A DNA stretch of 26,436 bases. It comes from Chitinophagaceae bacterium UBA7600. Lineage in GTDB: Bacteria; Bacteroidota; Bacteroidia; Chitinophagales; Chitinophagaceae. Below, one piece after another: positions 17,892-24,369 of this stretch (within the stretch, counting starts at the first letter, position 1; each line of letters opens with the position of its first letter). The stretch covers positions 1 through 26,436 of the forward strand of contig DLKC01000100.1 of the NCBI GenBank assembly GCA_002478885.1, given 5' to 3'. The translations under genes were made by a program, and so were the position numbers. The notes beneath the pieces were generated by a model. The model did not search any database and was not told the DNA's origin. It saw nothing but the letters and a program-made list of their open reading frames with translations.

Positions 17892-17932
17892 TATGAAAGC
17901 TGACAATTAAATTGTCAGCTTTCATACCTTTT
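17892..17932 (+). terminator. 16-bp stem-loop terminator after susD
   Basis: A perfect 16-bp stem, TATGAAAGCTGACAAT (17892-17907) pairing with ATTGTCAGCTTTCATA (17911-17926), with a 3-nt TAA loop and CCTTTTTT-poor tail CCTTTT (17927-17932). It starts 15 nt after the SusD stop. The T-run is short, so it may be a partial terminator, a bidirectional terminator or an mRNA-stabilising end. Confidence 0.8.
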
Positions 17933-17950
17933 GGCATTACAGGTTGCGAT

Positions 17951-17973
17951 AAAGTGCCGGCTTACCCGGCATC
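17951..17973 (+). repeat. Gene-end repeat, copy B
   Basis: AAAGTGCCGGCTTACC followed by CGGCATC, 18 nt after the SusD hairpin. It aligns with copy A (11828) and contains a small hairpin GCCGG / CCGGC around CTTAC. Confidence 0.5.
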
Positions 17974-18084
17974 GCTCTCTTTGTACAATTTTAGCCCCCG
18001 GGAAAGCAATGAAGGAAAAGACTGAAGGAATACCCGAAATGCTAAAGCAACCTCGCACTTTCCTGTTGCGGGTTGAACTGCAGT

Positions 18085-18130
18085 ACAAGTGTGCGACGCA
18101 ACGATGCTAAATAGCTTTCCCAGTGCCCGG
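18085..18130 (+). repeat. Dispersed repeat, copy 6, upstream of the phosphoesterase
   Basis: ACAAGT, then the core GTGCGACGCAAC (18091-18102), a 19-nt spacer and AGTGCCCGG (18122-18130). It ends 16 nt before the phosphoesterase ATG, so it would lie in the 5' untranslated region or promoter. A 6-bp inverted repeat, GTTGCG (18065-18070) and CGCAAC (18097-18102), adds possible secondary structure. Confidence 0.78.
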
Positions 18131-18146
18131 CTCCAAAAAAATAATC

Positions 18147-19223
18147 ATGAAAAAAACAACAACTTTCTTAAGCGCACTCTTATTTTTTTCGGTTGCTTTT
18201 GCACAGCATAAGACCGCAAACGTAATTATTGTAACACTCGACGGTATGCGCTGGCAGGAAGTATTTGGCGGCGCAGATGCCGCAATTATTGCCAACAAGA
18301 ATTTCACGTATGATTCGGAACAGGTTGTAAAAGATTTCTGGAACGATGATGTAAATGAACGCAGGAAAAAACTATTCCCGTTTTTCTGGAATACGATCGC
18401 GGCGAACGGGCAATTGTACGGCAACCGCAACAAAGGAAGTTTTGTAAACGTTGCAAACCCTTACCGGTTTTCGTACCCGGGGTACAACGAGATATTTACC
18501 GGCTACCCGGATACTGCGGTGAATTCGAATGACCACATTCCGAACAAAAATGAAAACGTGCTGGAATTCATCAATCAACAAAAAGGCTATAAAGCAAAAG
18601 TCGCTGCATTCAGCACATGGGATTGCTTTCCCTATATTCTCAATAAATGGCGTAACGGCATTTATGTAAACAGTGATGTGGACACGCTGAACTTTCCGGA
18701 TGCATCGTTGAAACTGATCAACGAAATGCAGTTTCTTACGTCGAAGCCAATTGGTGTAAGACCCGATGTGCTCACTTATTTTGCCGGCCGTGAATACTTA
18801 AAAACATACAAGCCAAGAGTTTTGTATATCGCCTTTGATGAAACCGATGATTTTGCACACGGGGGCGAGTATGATCAATACCTTAAAAGTGCACATGCAG
18901 AAGATGGCATGATCGCCGACCTCTGGAAATTGGTTCAGTCAATGCCTGAATACAAAGACAAAACAACTTTACTTGTACTATGCGATCATGGCCGTGGCGA
19001 TACAATAAAAGAACAATGGACATCGCATGGCGAGGATGTGGAAGGCGCAGACCAGATATGGCTTGCAGCGATAGGCCCTGATTCAAAAGCGTTGGGGGAA
19101 CTGGTGAACAGCCAGCAGGTTTACCAGCGCCAGGTAGCTACTACAATCGCTGCGTTGCTAGGTTTTGATTTTAAACCCGCTCACCCGGTAATGCAGCCGG
19201 TAAGCGGCATCATTTCAAAATAG
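18147..19223 (+). CDS. Periplasmic alkaline-phosphatase-superfamily phosphoesterase
   Basis: The 358-aa enzyme belongs to the type I phosphodiesterase/nucleotide pyrophosphatase branch of the alkaline phosphatase superfamily. I chose the ATG at 18147 because it begins a clean signal peptide (MKKTTTFLSALLFFSVAFA, cleavage before QHK). Two-metal-site residues are visible: Asp32 (TLDGMRW), putative nucleophile Ser109 (FSYPGYNEIFTG, aligned with the Thr of NPP enzymes), Asp234 and His238 (DDFAHGG), Asp280-His281 (CDHGRGD) and His294 (SHGED). It should hydrolyse phosphate or phosphonate esters outside the cytoplasm. It is followed after 6 nt by the PhnZ-type gene. Release of aminoethylphosphonate from phosphonolipids or glycans is my inference. 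Cytoplasmic phosphonoacetate hydrolase (PhnA) is a relative, but the signal peptide argues against that role. Confidence 0.82.
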   Translation: MKKTTTFLSALLFFSVAFAQHKTANVIIVTLDGMRWQEVFGGADAAIIANKNFTYDSEQVVKDFWNDDVNERRKKLFPFFWNTIAANGQLYGNRNKGSFVNVANPYRFSYPGYNEIFTGYPDTAVNSNDHIPNKNENVLEFINQQKGYKAKVAAFSTWDCFPYILNKWRNGIYVNSDVDTLNFPDASLKLINEMQFLTSKPIGVRPDVLTYFAGREYLKTYKPRVLYIAFDETDDFAHGGEYDQYLKSAHAEDGMIADLWKLVQSMPEYKDKTTLLVLCDHGRGDTIKEQWTSHGEDVEGADQIWLAAIGPDSKALGELVNSQQVYQRQVATTIAALLGFDFKPAHPVMQPVSGIISK

Positions 19224-19229
19224 TGAATC

Positions 19230-19799
19230 ATGAATAAATCAGAAAAGGTAACGGAAGATATCTTCTCCCTGTTTGAAAAATACGGGGACAATGATTATGA
19301 CGGAGAACCGGTATCACAAACATCGCACATGATCCAGTGCGGCATGCGGGCTATGGATATGGGTGAAGATGAAGAACTGATACTCGGCGCTTTCCTCCAC
19401 GATATCGGCCACCTGCTCCGCCATGAGCAGGAGACCGAAGCCATGGGCAATTTCGGCGTGGTCAACCATGAAGGGGTTGGTGCGGAATACCTGCGTGCAA
19501 AAGGTTTCTCAGAACGGGTTTGCGCGATGGTAGAAAAGCATGTAGATGCAAAACGTTACCTCGTTGCAACAGACCCTTCTTACCGTGGCAAATTATCAGA
19601 AGCCAGCCTGCAAACACTGATTTGGCAGGGTGGGCCGATGACCGAGGAAGATGTAGCGGAATTGAAACAACATCCCTATTTCGACGATATCATTAAAGTA
19701 CGCCATTGGGATGAGGAAGCTAAGAGTTATGACGCGGTTTTATTGCCGTTGTCGCATTTTAAAAAACTGGCAAATGATTATTTAAACCAACGCCATTAA
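19230..19799 (+). CDS. phnZ: PhnZ-type HD di-iron oxygenase (C-P bond cleavage)
   Basis: The 189-aa HD-domain protein has the length and residue pattern of PhnZ, the mixed-valent di-iron oxygenase that converts (R)-1-hydroxy-2-aminoethylphosphonate to glycine and phosphate. The metal ligands are His33, His57-Asp58 (FLHDIGH), His80 (NHEG), His104 (EKHVDAKR) and Asp161 (RHWDEEAK), nearly the same numbering as in PhnZ. Tyr23 and Glu26 (YDGEPVSQ) match the PhnZ lid Tyr and the Glu that holds the substrate amine, which favours a primary amine over the trimethylated substrate of TmpB. The family is also known as the phosphonate-operon HDIG protein (TIGR03276). It is cytoplasmic and is joined to the next gene by a 1-nt gap. 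PhnY, the usual hydroxylase partner, is not in the window. Confidence 0.88.
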   Translation: MNKSEKVTEDIFSLFEKYGDNDYDGEPVSQTSHMIQCGMRAMDMGEDEELILGAFLHDIGHLLRHEQETEAMGNFGVVNHEGVGAEYLRAKGFSERVCAMVEKHVDAKRYLVATDPSYRGKLSEASLQTLIWQGGPMTEEDVAELKQHPYFDDIIKVRHWDEEAKSYDAVLLPLSHFKKLANDYLNQRH

Positions 19800-19800
19800 T

Positions 19801-20490
19801 ATGAATAACGAGGTTAAGCTTGTTGTATTTGACATTGCGGGCACAACCGTAAAAGATAACGGGGAGATAGCTACCGCATTTCACCATGCCTTGCTCGAGA
19901 AAGGCTATGATGTTCCGGAAGAAAAGATATACCCCCTAATGGGTTATAAAAAGCCCGAAGCGATACGCATGATGCTTGAAGTGTTCGAACCAGATAACTC
20001 TAAAATAACCGAACAGTATATTAACGACATACATGAACGATTTGTGGCGTTAATGATTGAATATTATTCCACCACCACTGCCTTACAGGCATTGCCCAAT
20101 GCGGAAAAAGTGTTTACCCACTTAAAAGAAAGCGGCTTAAAGATCGGGCTTGATACAGGCTTCTCCAACCCTATTACCGATGTAATCATTGACCGGCTTG
20201 GTTGGTTAAAGAACGGTGTGGTAGATTACGTGGTATCGAGTAACCAGGTGGCGGCAGGCAGGCCACAGCCCTTTATGATTCAAAAAATGATGGCAGCCGC
20301 GGGCATTGACGATCCGAAACAAGTGATCAAGATCGGTGATACAGAAGTAGACGTGAATGAAGGAAAGAATGCAGGCTGTTTATACGCTATAGGCATTACT
20401 ACAGGAGCATTCACCCGTGAGGCGCTGGAACCGTATGACCCTGATTTCATTATCGATGACCTCGCTGAGCTGATTTCGATTTTGGCGTAA
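19801..20490 (+). CDS. PhnX-like HAD phosphonatase (TIGR03351 type)
   Basis: The 229-aa HAD-superfamily protein carries the signatures that set phosphonatases apart: DIAGTTV with nucleophile Asp11 and Ala13 in place of the usual second Asp, a cap-domain Lys (MGYKKPEAI; Lys51 aligns with the Schiff-base Lys53 of PhnX), LDTGF (Thr119), AGRPQPFM with Arg154 replacing the usual Lys, and IGDTEVD (Asp180, Asp184). PhnX hydrolyses phosphonoacetaldehyde to acetaldehyde and phosphate. This shorter clade is recorded as occurring with FAD oxidoreductases rather than with the transaminase PhnW, as here. The substrate is therefore phosphonoacetaldehyde or its 1-hydroxy form. The protein is cytoplasmic and its gene is tightly coupled to the PhnZ-type gene. 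The mechanism class is well supported; the exact substrate is inferred. Confidence 0.87.
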   Translation: MNNEVKLVVFDIAGTTVKDNGEIATAFHHALLEKGYDVPEEKIYPLMGYKKPEAIRMMLEVFEPDNSKITEQYINDIHERFVALMIEYYSTTTALQALPNAEKVFTHLKESGLKIGLDTGFSNPITDVIIDRLGWLKNGVVDYVVSSNQVAAGRPQPFMIQKMMAAAGIDDPKQVIKIGDTEVDVNEGKNAGCLYAIGITTGAFTREALEPYDPDFIIDDLAELISILA

Positions 20491-20578
20491 TAAATGCGAT
20501 TTGCCTGAACGCGTGTGCCTGTAAAAACCAGTTGGTAACGCTACCCGATAGCGCAACGGACCAGAAGTATTGTGCCGC

Positions 20579-20624
20579 ACAAGGGTGCGACGCAAGAGGT
20601 GATGCCAGCAGCACGAAAGCCCGG
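20579..20624 (+). repeat. Dispersed repeat, copy 7, inside the phosphonate block
   Basis: ACAAGG, then GTGCGACGCAAG (20585-20596, one mismatch at the last base), a 19-nt spacer and AAAGCCCGG (20616-20624). It occupies the 170-nt gap between the PhnX-like gene and the transporter gene and ends 36 nt before the transporter start. Confidence 0.75.
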
Positions 20625-20660
20625 CCAAGAAAAACATAAAAGCACTTATATAAATCACCG

Positions 20661-21965
20661 ATGTTTACATCAGCAGCACTCCGTAACAGGCTCACCAACG
20701 CACCTGCATGGGCATTGGCGCTCTATGCAGCCATCGCGGCTTTCGGCGTGTACTTCTGCATGTACGCATTCCGCAAACCATTTACTGCAGCAGGTTACGA
20801 AGGATTGAACTATTTTGGTATCGACTATAAGGTCTGGCTGGTCACTGCCCAGGTGATTGGCTATACACTGAGCAAATTTTATGGCATCCGTTTTATTTCT
20901 TCGATGAAAGGTGATAAACGAGCAGGCAGCATTGTTAAACTCATTCTTATTTCCTGGCTTACCCTGTTGCCTTTTGCGTTGGTGCCTGCGCCTTACAATA
21001 TTTTTTTTCTATTCCTCAATGGCCTGCCGCTTGGCATGGTGTGGGGACTTGTGTTTAGCTTCCTGGAAGGCAGGAAGACGACGGAGTTTATGGGAGCGGT
21101 GCTATCGATCAGTTTTATTTTTTCATCGGGTGTGGTTAAAACGGTTGGTAAATCCATACTGATTGAATTCCATGTAACGGAGTTCTGGATGCCATTTCTT
21201 ACCGGAGCGATATTTGTAGCGCCACTGCTTTTATTTACCTGGCTGCTAAACCACGTTCCTGCGCCGACGAAAGAAGATATCGCGCTACGAACGGCGAGAC
21301 CGCCGATGAGCAAACAGGAACGAAAGGCTTTCCTGGCGATGTTTCTTCCCGGTATCGTTATCATTGTAACCACTTATGTGCTGCTTACGGTACTCCGCGA
21401 TTTTCGTGACAACTTCGCTAATGAACTTTATAACGAGTTGGGCTATGGCAACAATGCATCTATTTTTACCACAACCGAAATCCCCTCTTCGCTCATTGTT
21501 TTGCTGAGCATGAGTTTACTTATACTCGCCAGGAATAATTTTACGGCATTCATGATCAACCACTGCCTCGTGATTGGCGGTTATGCAGTCGCACTAATTT
21601 CTACGCTGTTGTCCATGGAAAATTATATAAGCCCTGTTATATGGATGACCAGTATTGGCACTGGCTTGTACCTGAGTTATGTGCCCTTTAACGCATTGTA
21701 TTTTGAGCGAATGATCGCCACCTATAAGGTGCGCAGCAATATTGGGTTTATTATGTATATAGCAGACGCATTTGGTTATCTTGGCAGCGTGACCTTATTA
21801 TTTACCAAGGAATTTGTGGGCATGCAATTATCGTGGACCAGTTTTTTTATCCATGCGGTTATTTTTATTTCCGTCGCCGGAATCTCGGGAACACTAATTG
21901 CGGCGGTTTATTTCAGGAGAAAATATTTATCAATCCAGTCACTAAATACAGTACCAGTTTTATGA
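20661..21965 (+). CDS. DUF5690/MFS-type inner-membrane transporter
   Basis: The 434-aa protein is very hydrophobic, with roughly 10-12 membrane segments. The N-terminal APAWALALYAAIAAFGVYFC and MYAFRKPFTAAGYEG recall the organophosphate:phosphate antiporter branch of the MFS (GlpT/UhpT-like, which also has a YAFRK-type motif), and the overall sequence fits DUF5690. It should move a small anion through the inner membrane; phosphonate import is the natural role in this context. The gene overlaps the FAD oxidoreductase gene by 4 nt (ATGA), so the two are translationally coupled. Family placement is from memory; the substrate is inference. Confidence 0.82.
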   Translation: MFTSAALRNRLTNAPAWALALYAAIAAFGVYFCMYAFRKPFTAAGYEGLNYFGIDYKVWLVTAQVIGYTLSKFYGIRFISSMKGDKRAGSIVKLILISWLTLLPFALVPAPYNIFFLFLNGLPLGMVWGLVFSFLEGRKTTEFMGAVLSISFIFSSGVVKTVGKSILIEFHVTEFWMPFLTGAIFVAPLLLFTWLLNHVPAPTKEDIALRTARPPMSKQERKAFLAMFLPGIVIIVTTYVLLTVLRDFRDNFANELYNELGYGNNASIFTTTEIPSSLIVLLSMSLLILARNNFTAFMINHCLVIGGYAVALISTLLSMENYISPVIWMTSIGTGLYLSYVPFNALYFERMIATYKVRSNIGFIMYIADAFGYLGSVTLLFTKEFVGMQLSWTSFFIHAVIFISVAGISGTLIAAVYFRRKYLSIQSLNTVPVL

Positions 21966-23089
21966 GTAACAAGCAAGCGATTGTAATAGGTGCAGGTATC
22001 GTTGGCCTTGCCATGGCCAAAAGCCTTTCTGAAAAAGGTTATTCCGTGACCGTATTCGAAAGAAACGAATCGGCCGTTGGTGCATCTATCCGCAACTTTG
22101 GCATGGTTTGGCCGATAGGGCAACCTGATGGCCAGTTGTATGACCGTGCGCTGCGGTCAAAGGCAACATGGAAAAACATTTCGGGCGAAGCCGGCTTGTG
22201 GCGCAACGAAGTGGGGAGCCTGCATCTTGCGTATACGGATCTTGAATGGCAGGTGCTTAATGAAATTGCCGATGCGTACAGGAGCACAAGGCCAGTGGCC
22301 CTCTTAGACAAAGAAGATACCCTGAGACGAAGCGAAGCGGCCAACCCATCCGGTTTAAAAGGTGCTCTCTGGAGCAGCGATGAAATGATTGTAGAATCAA
22401 GAGTGGCCATACAAAAACTGCCTGCTTATCTCGCAGAGAAATATGGTGTACGATTCCACTTCAACAAAGCAATTACCCGCATTGAATACCCGGCAGTATA
22501 TGCCGGAAACAAAGAAATATACAGCGCCGATCTAATTTACGTATGCAGCGGCGCCGATTTTGAAACACTCTATCCCGATGTGTTTGCCCACAACCATTTT
22601 ACCAAATGCAAACTGCAAATGATGCGTTTGATAATGCAGCCAGATGGATGGCGCATCGGTCCTTCGCTCTGCGGCGGACTATCCCTGATACACTACAAAG
22701 GCTTTGAGGTGGCGGCTTCCCTTCCACAACTCAAGACTTATTATGAAATAACCATGCAGCCCTACCTGCGATGGGGCATACATGTGATGGTTTCACAGAA
22801 TGCAGAAGGAGAACTTACCATTGGCGACAGCCATGAATACGGGCTGGTGTTTGATCCGTTTGACAAAACATTTATTAACAACCTCATTGTTGATTACATG
22901 AAACAATTCGCCGTGTATAAAGACTGGACGCCTGTGCAGAACTGGCACGGCATCTATCCAAAACTCACCAACGGGCAGACCGAATTTATTCAGTCGCCGG
23001 AACAAGGTGTAGTTATCGTTAACGGGCTTGGCGGCAATGGCATGACGCTGAGCTTTGGACTAGCAGAAGAAGTAGTAGCGGAGATTTAG
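21962..23089 (+). CDS. FAD-dependent oxidoreductase of phosphonate catabolism (TIGR03364 type)
   Basis: The 375-aa DAO-family flavoprotein starts at the ATG at 21962, overlapping the transporter stop as ATGA. An in-frame upstream start would add about 43 residues antecedent to the Rossmann strand and was rejected. Visible features are the dinucleotide fold IVIGAGIVG (Gly10, Gly12, Gly15) with Glu33 (VFERN) for the ribose, the clade motif GASIRNFGMVWPIGQP (40-55), and the C-terminal FAD loop GLGGNGMTLSFGLAEE. This clade (TIGR03364) is tied by synteny to PhnX-like phosphonatases. Relatives have been reported to oxidise aminoethylphosphonate or its N-methyl form to phosphonoacetaldehyde. Here it would replace PhnW and feed the PhnX-like enzyme. 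The exact amine substrate is unknown. Confidence 0.88.
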   Translation: MSNKQAIVIGAGIVGLAMAKSLSEKGYSVTVFERNESAVGASIRNFGMVWPIGQPDGQLYDRALRSKATWKNISGEAGLWRNEVGSLHLAYTDLEWQVLNEIADAYRSTRPVALLDKEDTLRRSEAANPSGLKGALWSSDEMIVESRVAIQKLPAYLAEKYGVRFHFNKAITRIEYPAVYAGNKEIYSADLIYVCSGADFETLYPDVFAHNHFTKCKLQMMRLIMQPDGWRIGPSLCGGLSLIHYKGFEVAASLPQLKTYYEITMQPYLRWGIHVMVSQNAEGELTIGDSHEYGLVFDPFDKTFINNLIVDYMKQFAVYKDWTPVQNWHGIYPKLTNGQTEFIQSPEQGVVIVNGLGGNGMTLSFGLAEEVVAEI

Positions 23090-23107
23090 TTTCAGAACAA
23101 CGAGTAA

Positions 23108-23144
23108 GCAGGCAAAGAAATACACGGTTATTTTTTTTGCCTGC
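23108..23144 (+). terminator. Stem-loop after the FAD oxidoreductase gene
   Basis: GCAGGCAAA (23108-23116) pairs with TTTGCCTGC (23136-23144) over 9 bp, extendable by GAAA against a T-rich run, with the loop in between. It lies 18 nt after the stop codon and probably ends the phosphonate transcript. There is no long T-run after the stem, so it is weaker than the terminator at 11755. Confidence 0.6.
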
Positions 23145-23175
23145 GTTTGTAATGCATGTCATCGCCTTCTGTGCG

Positions 23176-23198
23176 TTAGCGCCGGTTCATCAGGTATT
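23176..23198 (+). repeat. Gene-end repeat, copy C (divergent)
   Basis: TTAGCGCCGGTTCATC followed by AGGTATT aligns with copies A and B (AGTGCCGGCTTA..C.GG.CATC) with several mismatches, again shortly after an operon-end hairpin. The rest of the 433-nt gap 23090-23522 shows no gene I can support. Confidence 0.35.
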
Positions 23199-23522
23199 AC
23201 TCTTTCGCAGCTTACTTCAATTGTAAGATACTTCCTTATTAATGTTTATTGCCACCCAATAATTACCAGCTACTCTCTACGCATTTTCAAATGTCCTTCT
23301 GAAAATTAATTTAGTAAGGAAATCAAGACAATAAAGCAATACTAATAAGGTACGGGGTTGTTTTAGTGTTCGCACGATACGTTATTCTGTCGTTAGAACC
23401 TGTTTGCGGTGTTGACGGTAAAAGACGCGTAGCAAAACATTTATCCTTTGGTCATTTTAATACCAAACAAATTTTTAATCCATTAGACCAGGCTTCAACA
23501 ATTTTCATTAAAAAAAGAAATT

Positions 23523-24062
23523 ATGAAACAACATTTAATAACCAGCATGAAAGCAAGTGTTGCTTTATTCATCATTATGCTGACAGTTATTTTCAGCTGC
23601 CAGAAAAGCATTTCAGACAAACAAACAAACCAGTCAGTATCAACAAATGCTGACGAGGTATCATCGGGCAGCATAGCCCCTTATAATTTAGATGTTGCGT
23701 TGAGCGGAGACGGGAAGGGTGTCGGTTTGCTTAGATTCCGGCAGAAAAAAGATTCTGCAAGAATTATCAATCTTGACACATGGGTATGGCACCTTGAACC
23801 GAATCACCCTTACCTGCTACAGCGCGCTGTTGACTCTATCAAATTCGGAAATTGCTTCAGCACAGCGTGGCTGACGCTTGGCCTGGGCGCTACTCCTGCA
23901 TCAATTCGCACTGATGCGTCTGGAAGCGGGAAAGCAAATTTATGGCGTGACATTTCAGCGATTTCACCAGGTACTGAATTTTATATCCATTTTCAAGTTA
24001 TTGATTCAGTTAGCGCAGCAGTTGTATTAAAGAGTGATTGCTATACCTATTCAGTGAGGTAA
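23523..24062 (+). CDS. Small putative lipoprotein of unknown function
   Basis: The 179-aa protein starts MKQHLITSMKASVALFIIML and has a lipobox-like TVIFSC with Cys26 as the candidate lipidated residue; an alternative start at Met9 (23547) keeps the same signal. A Ser/Thr/Gln/Asn-rich linker (about 27-50) leads into a predicted beta-rich domain (LDVALSGDGKGVGLLRFRQ, WVWHLEPNHPYLLQRAVD). I do not recognise the family. It has its own upstream gap of over 400 nt and a hairpin behind it, so it is probably a monocistronic gene unrelated to the phosphonate block. Confidence 0.7.
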   Translation: MKQHLITSMKASVALFIIMLTVIFSCQKSISDKQTNQSVSTNADEVSSGSIAPYNLDVALSGDGKGVGLLRFRQKKDSARIINLDTWVWHLEPNHPYLLQRAVDSIKFGNCFSTAWLTLGLGATPASIRTDASGSGKANLWRDISAISPGTEFYIHFQVIDSVSAAVVLKSDCYTYSVR

Positions 24063-24130
24063 GTAGTTGATCTATCCATAAACGAGATCACCGGAATTCC
24101 ATTTTAAAACAAAAGGCCTGGTCAGAGAAG

Positions 24131-24157
24131 AGGTTTTTATTAGCTTAAAAACCTTTT
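24131..24157 (+). terminator. Stem-loop terminator after the lipoprotein gene
   Basis: AGGTTTTTA (24131-24139) pairs with TAAAAACCT (24146-24154) around a 6-nt loop, followed by TTT. It may also serve the convergent LytTR regulator gene ending at 24370. The remaining bases of the 307-nt gap 24063-24369 show nothing else. Confidence 0.6.
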
Positions 24158-24369
24158 CGCATTCCTACCAGTGCCGACGATTAACGGTAACTCTTGTTGG
24201 TGTATTGATTTCATTGAAAAAAGCAATTGAACCAGGATGACAAAATATCTATTGCGTTGTGACCAGCGACCCTGCGACATTTTTACCGGCGATACGTGAG
24301 AGATTAAAATAAGTGACTGAATAAACCCGGGAGCCAGGAAACGATACCCGTACCAGGTAAACTGAACGG

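Noticed and set aside
18147..19223. Naming the phosphoesterase phosphonoacetate hydrolase (phnA)
   Set aside because: The superfamily fits, but a signal peptide and NPP-like S-x-P-G-Y context do not match the cytoplasmic enzyme; only the superfamily is supported.
3731..20624. The dispersed repeat as a CRISPR array or integron attC array
   Set aside because: The copies are kilobases apart, in both orientations, without regular spacers, cas genes or an integrase in the window.
23366..23653. 95-codon plus-strand frame upstream of the lipoprotein
   Set aside because: It overlaps the lipoprotein gene in another frame and its sequence looks like translated AT-rich spacer.
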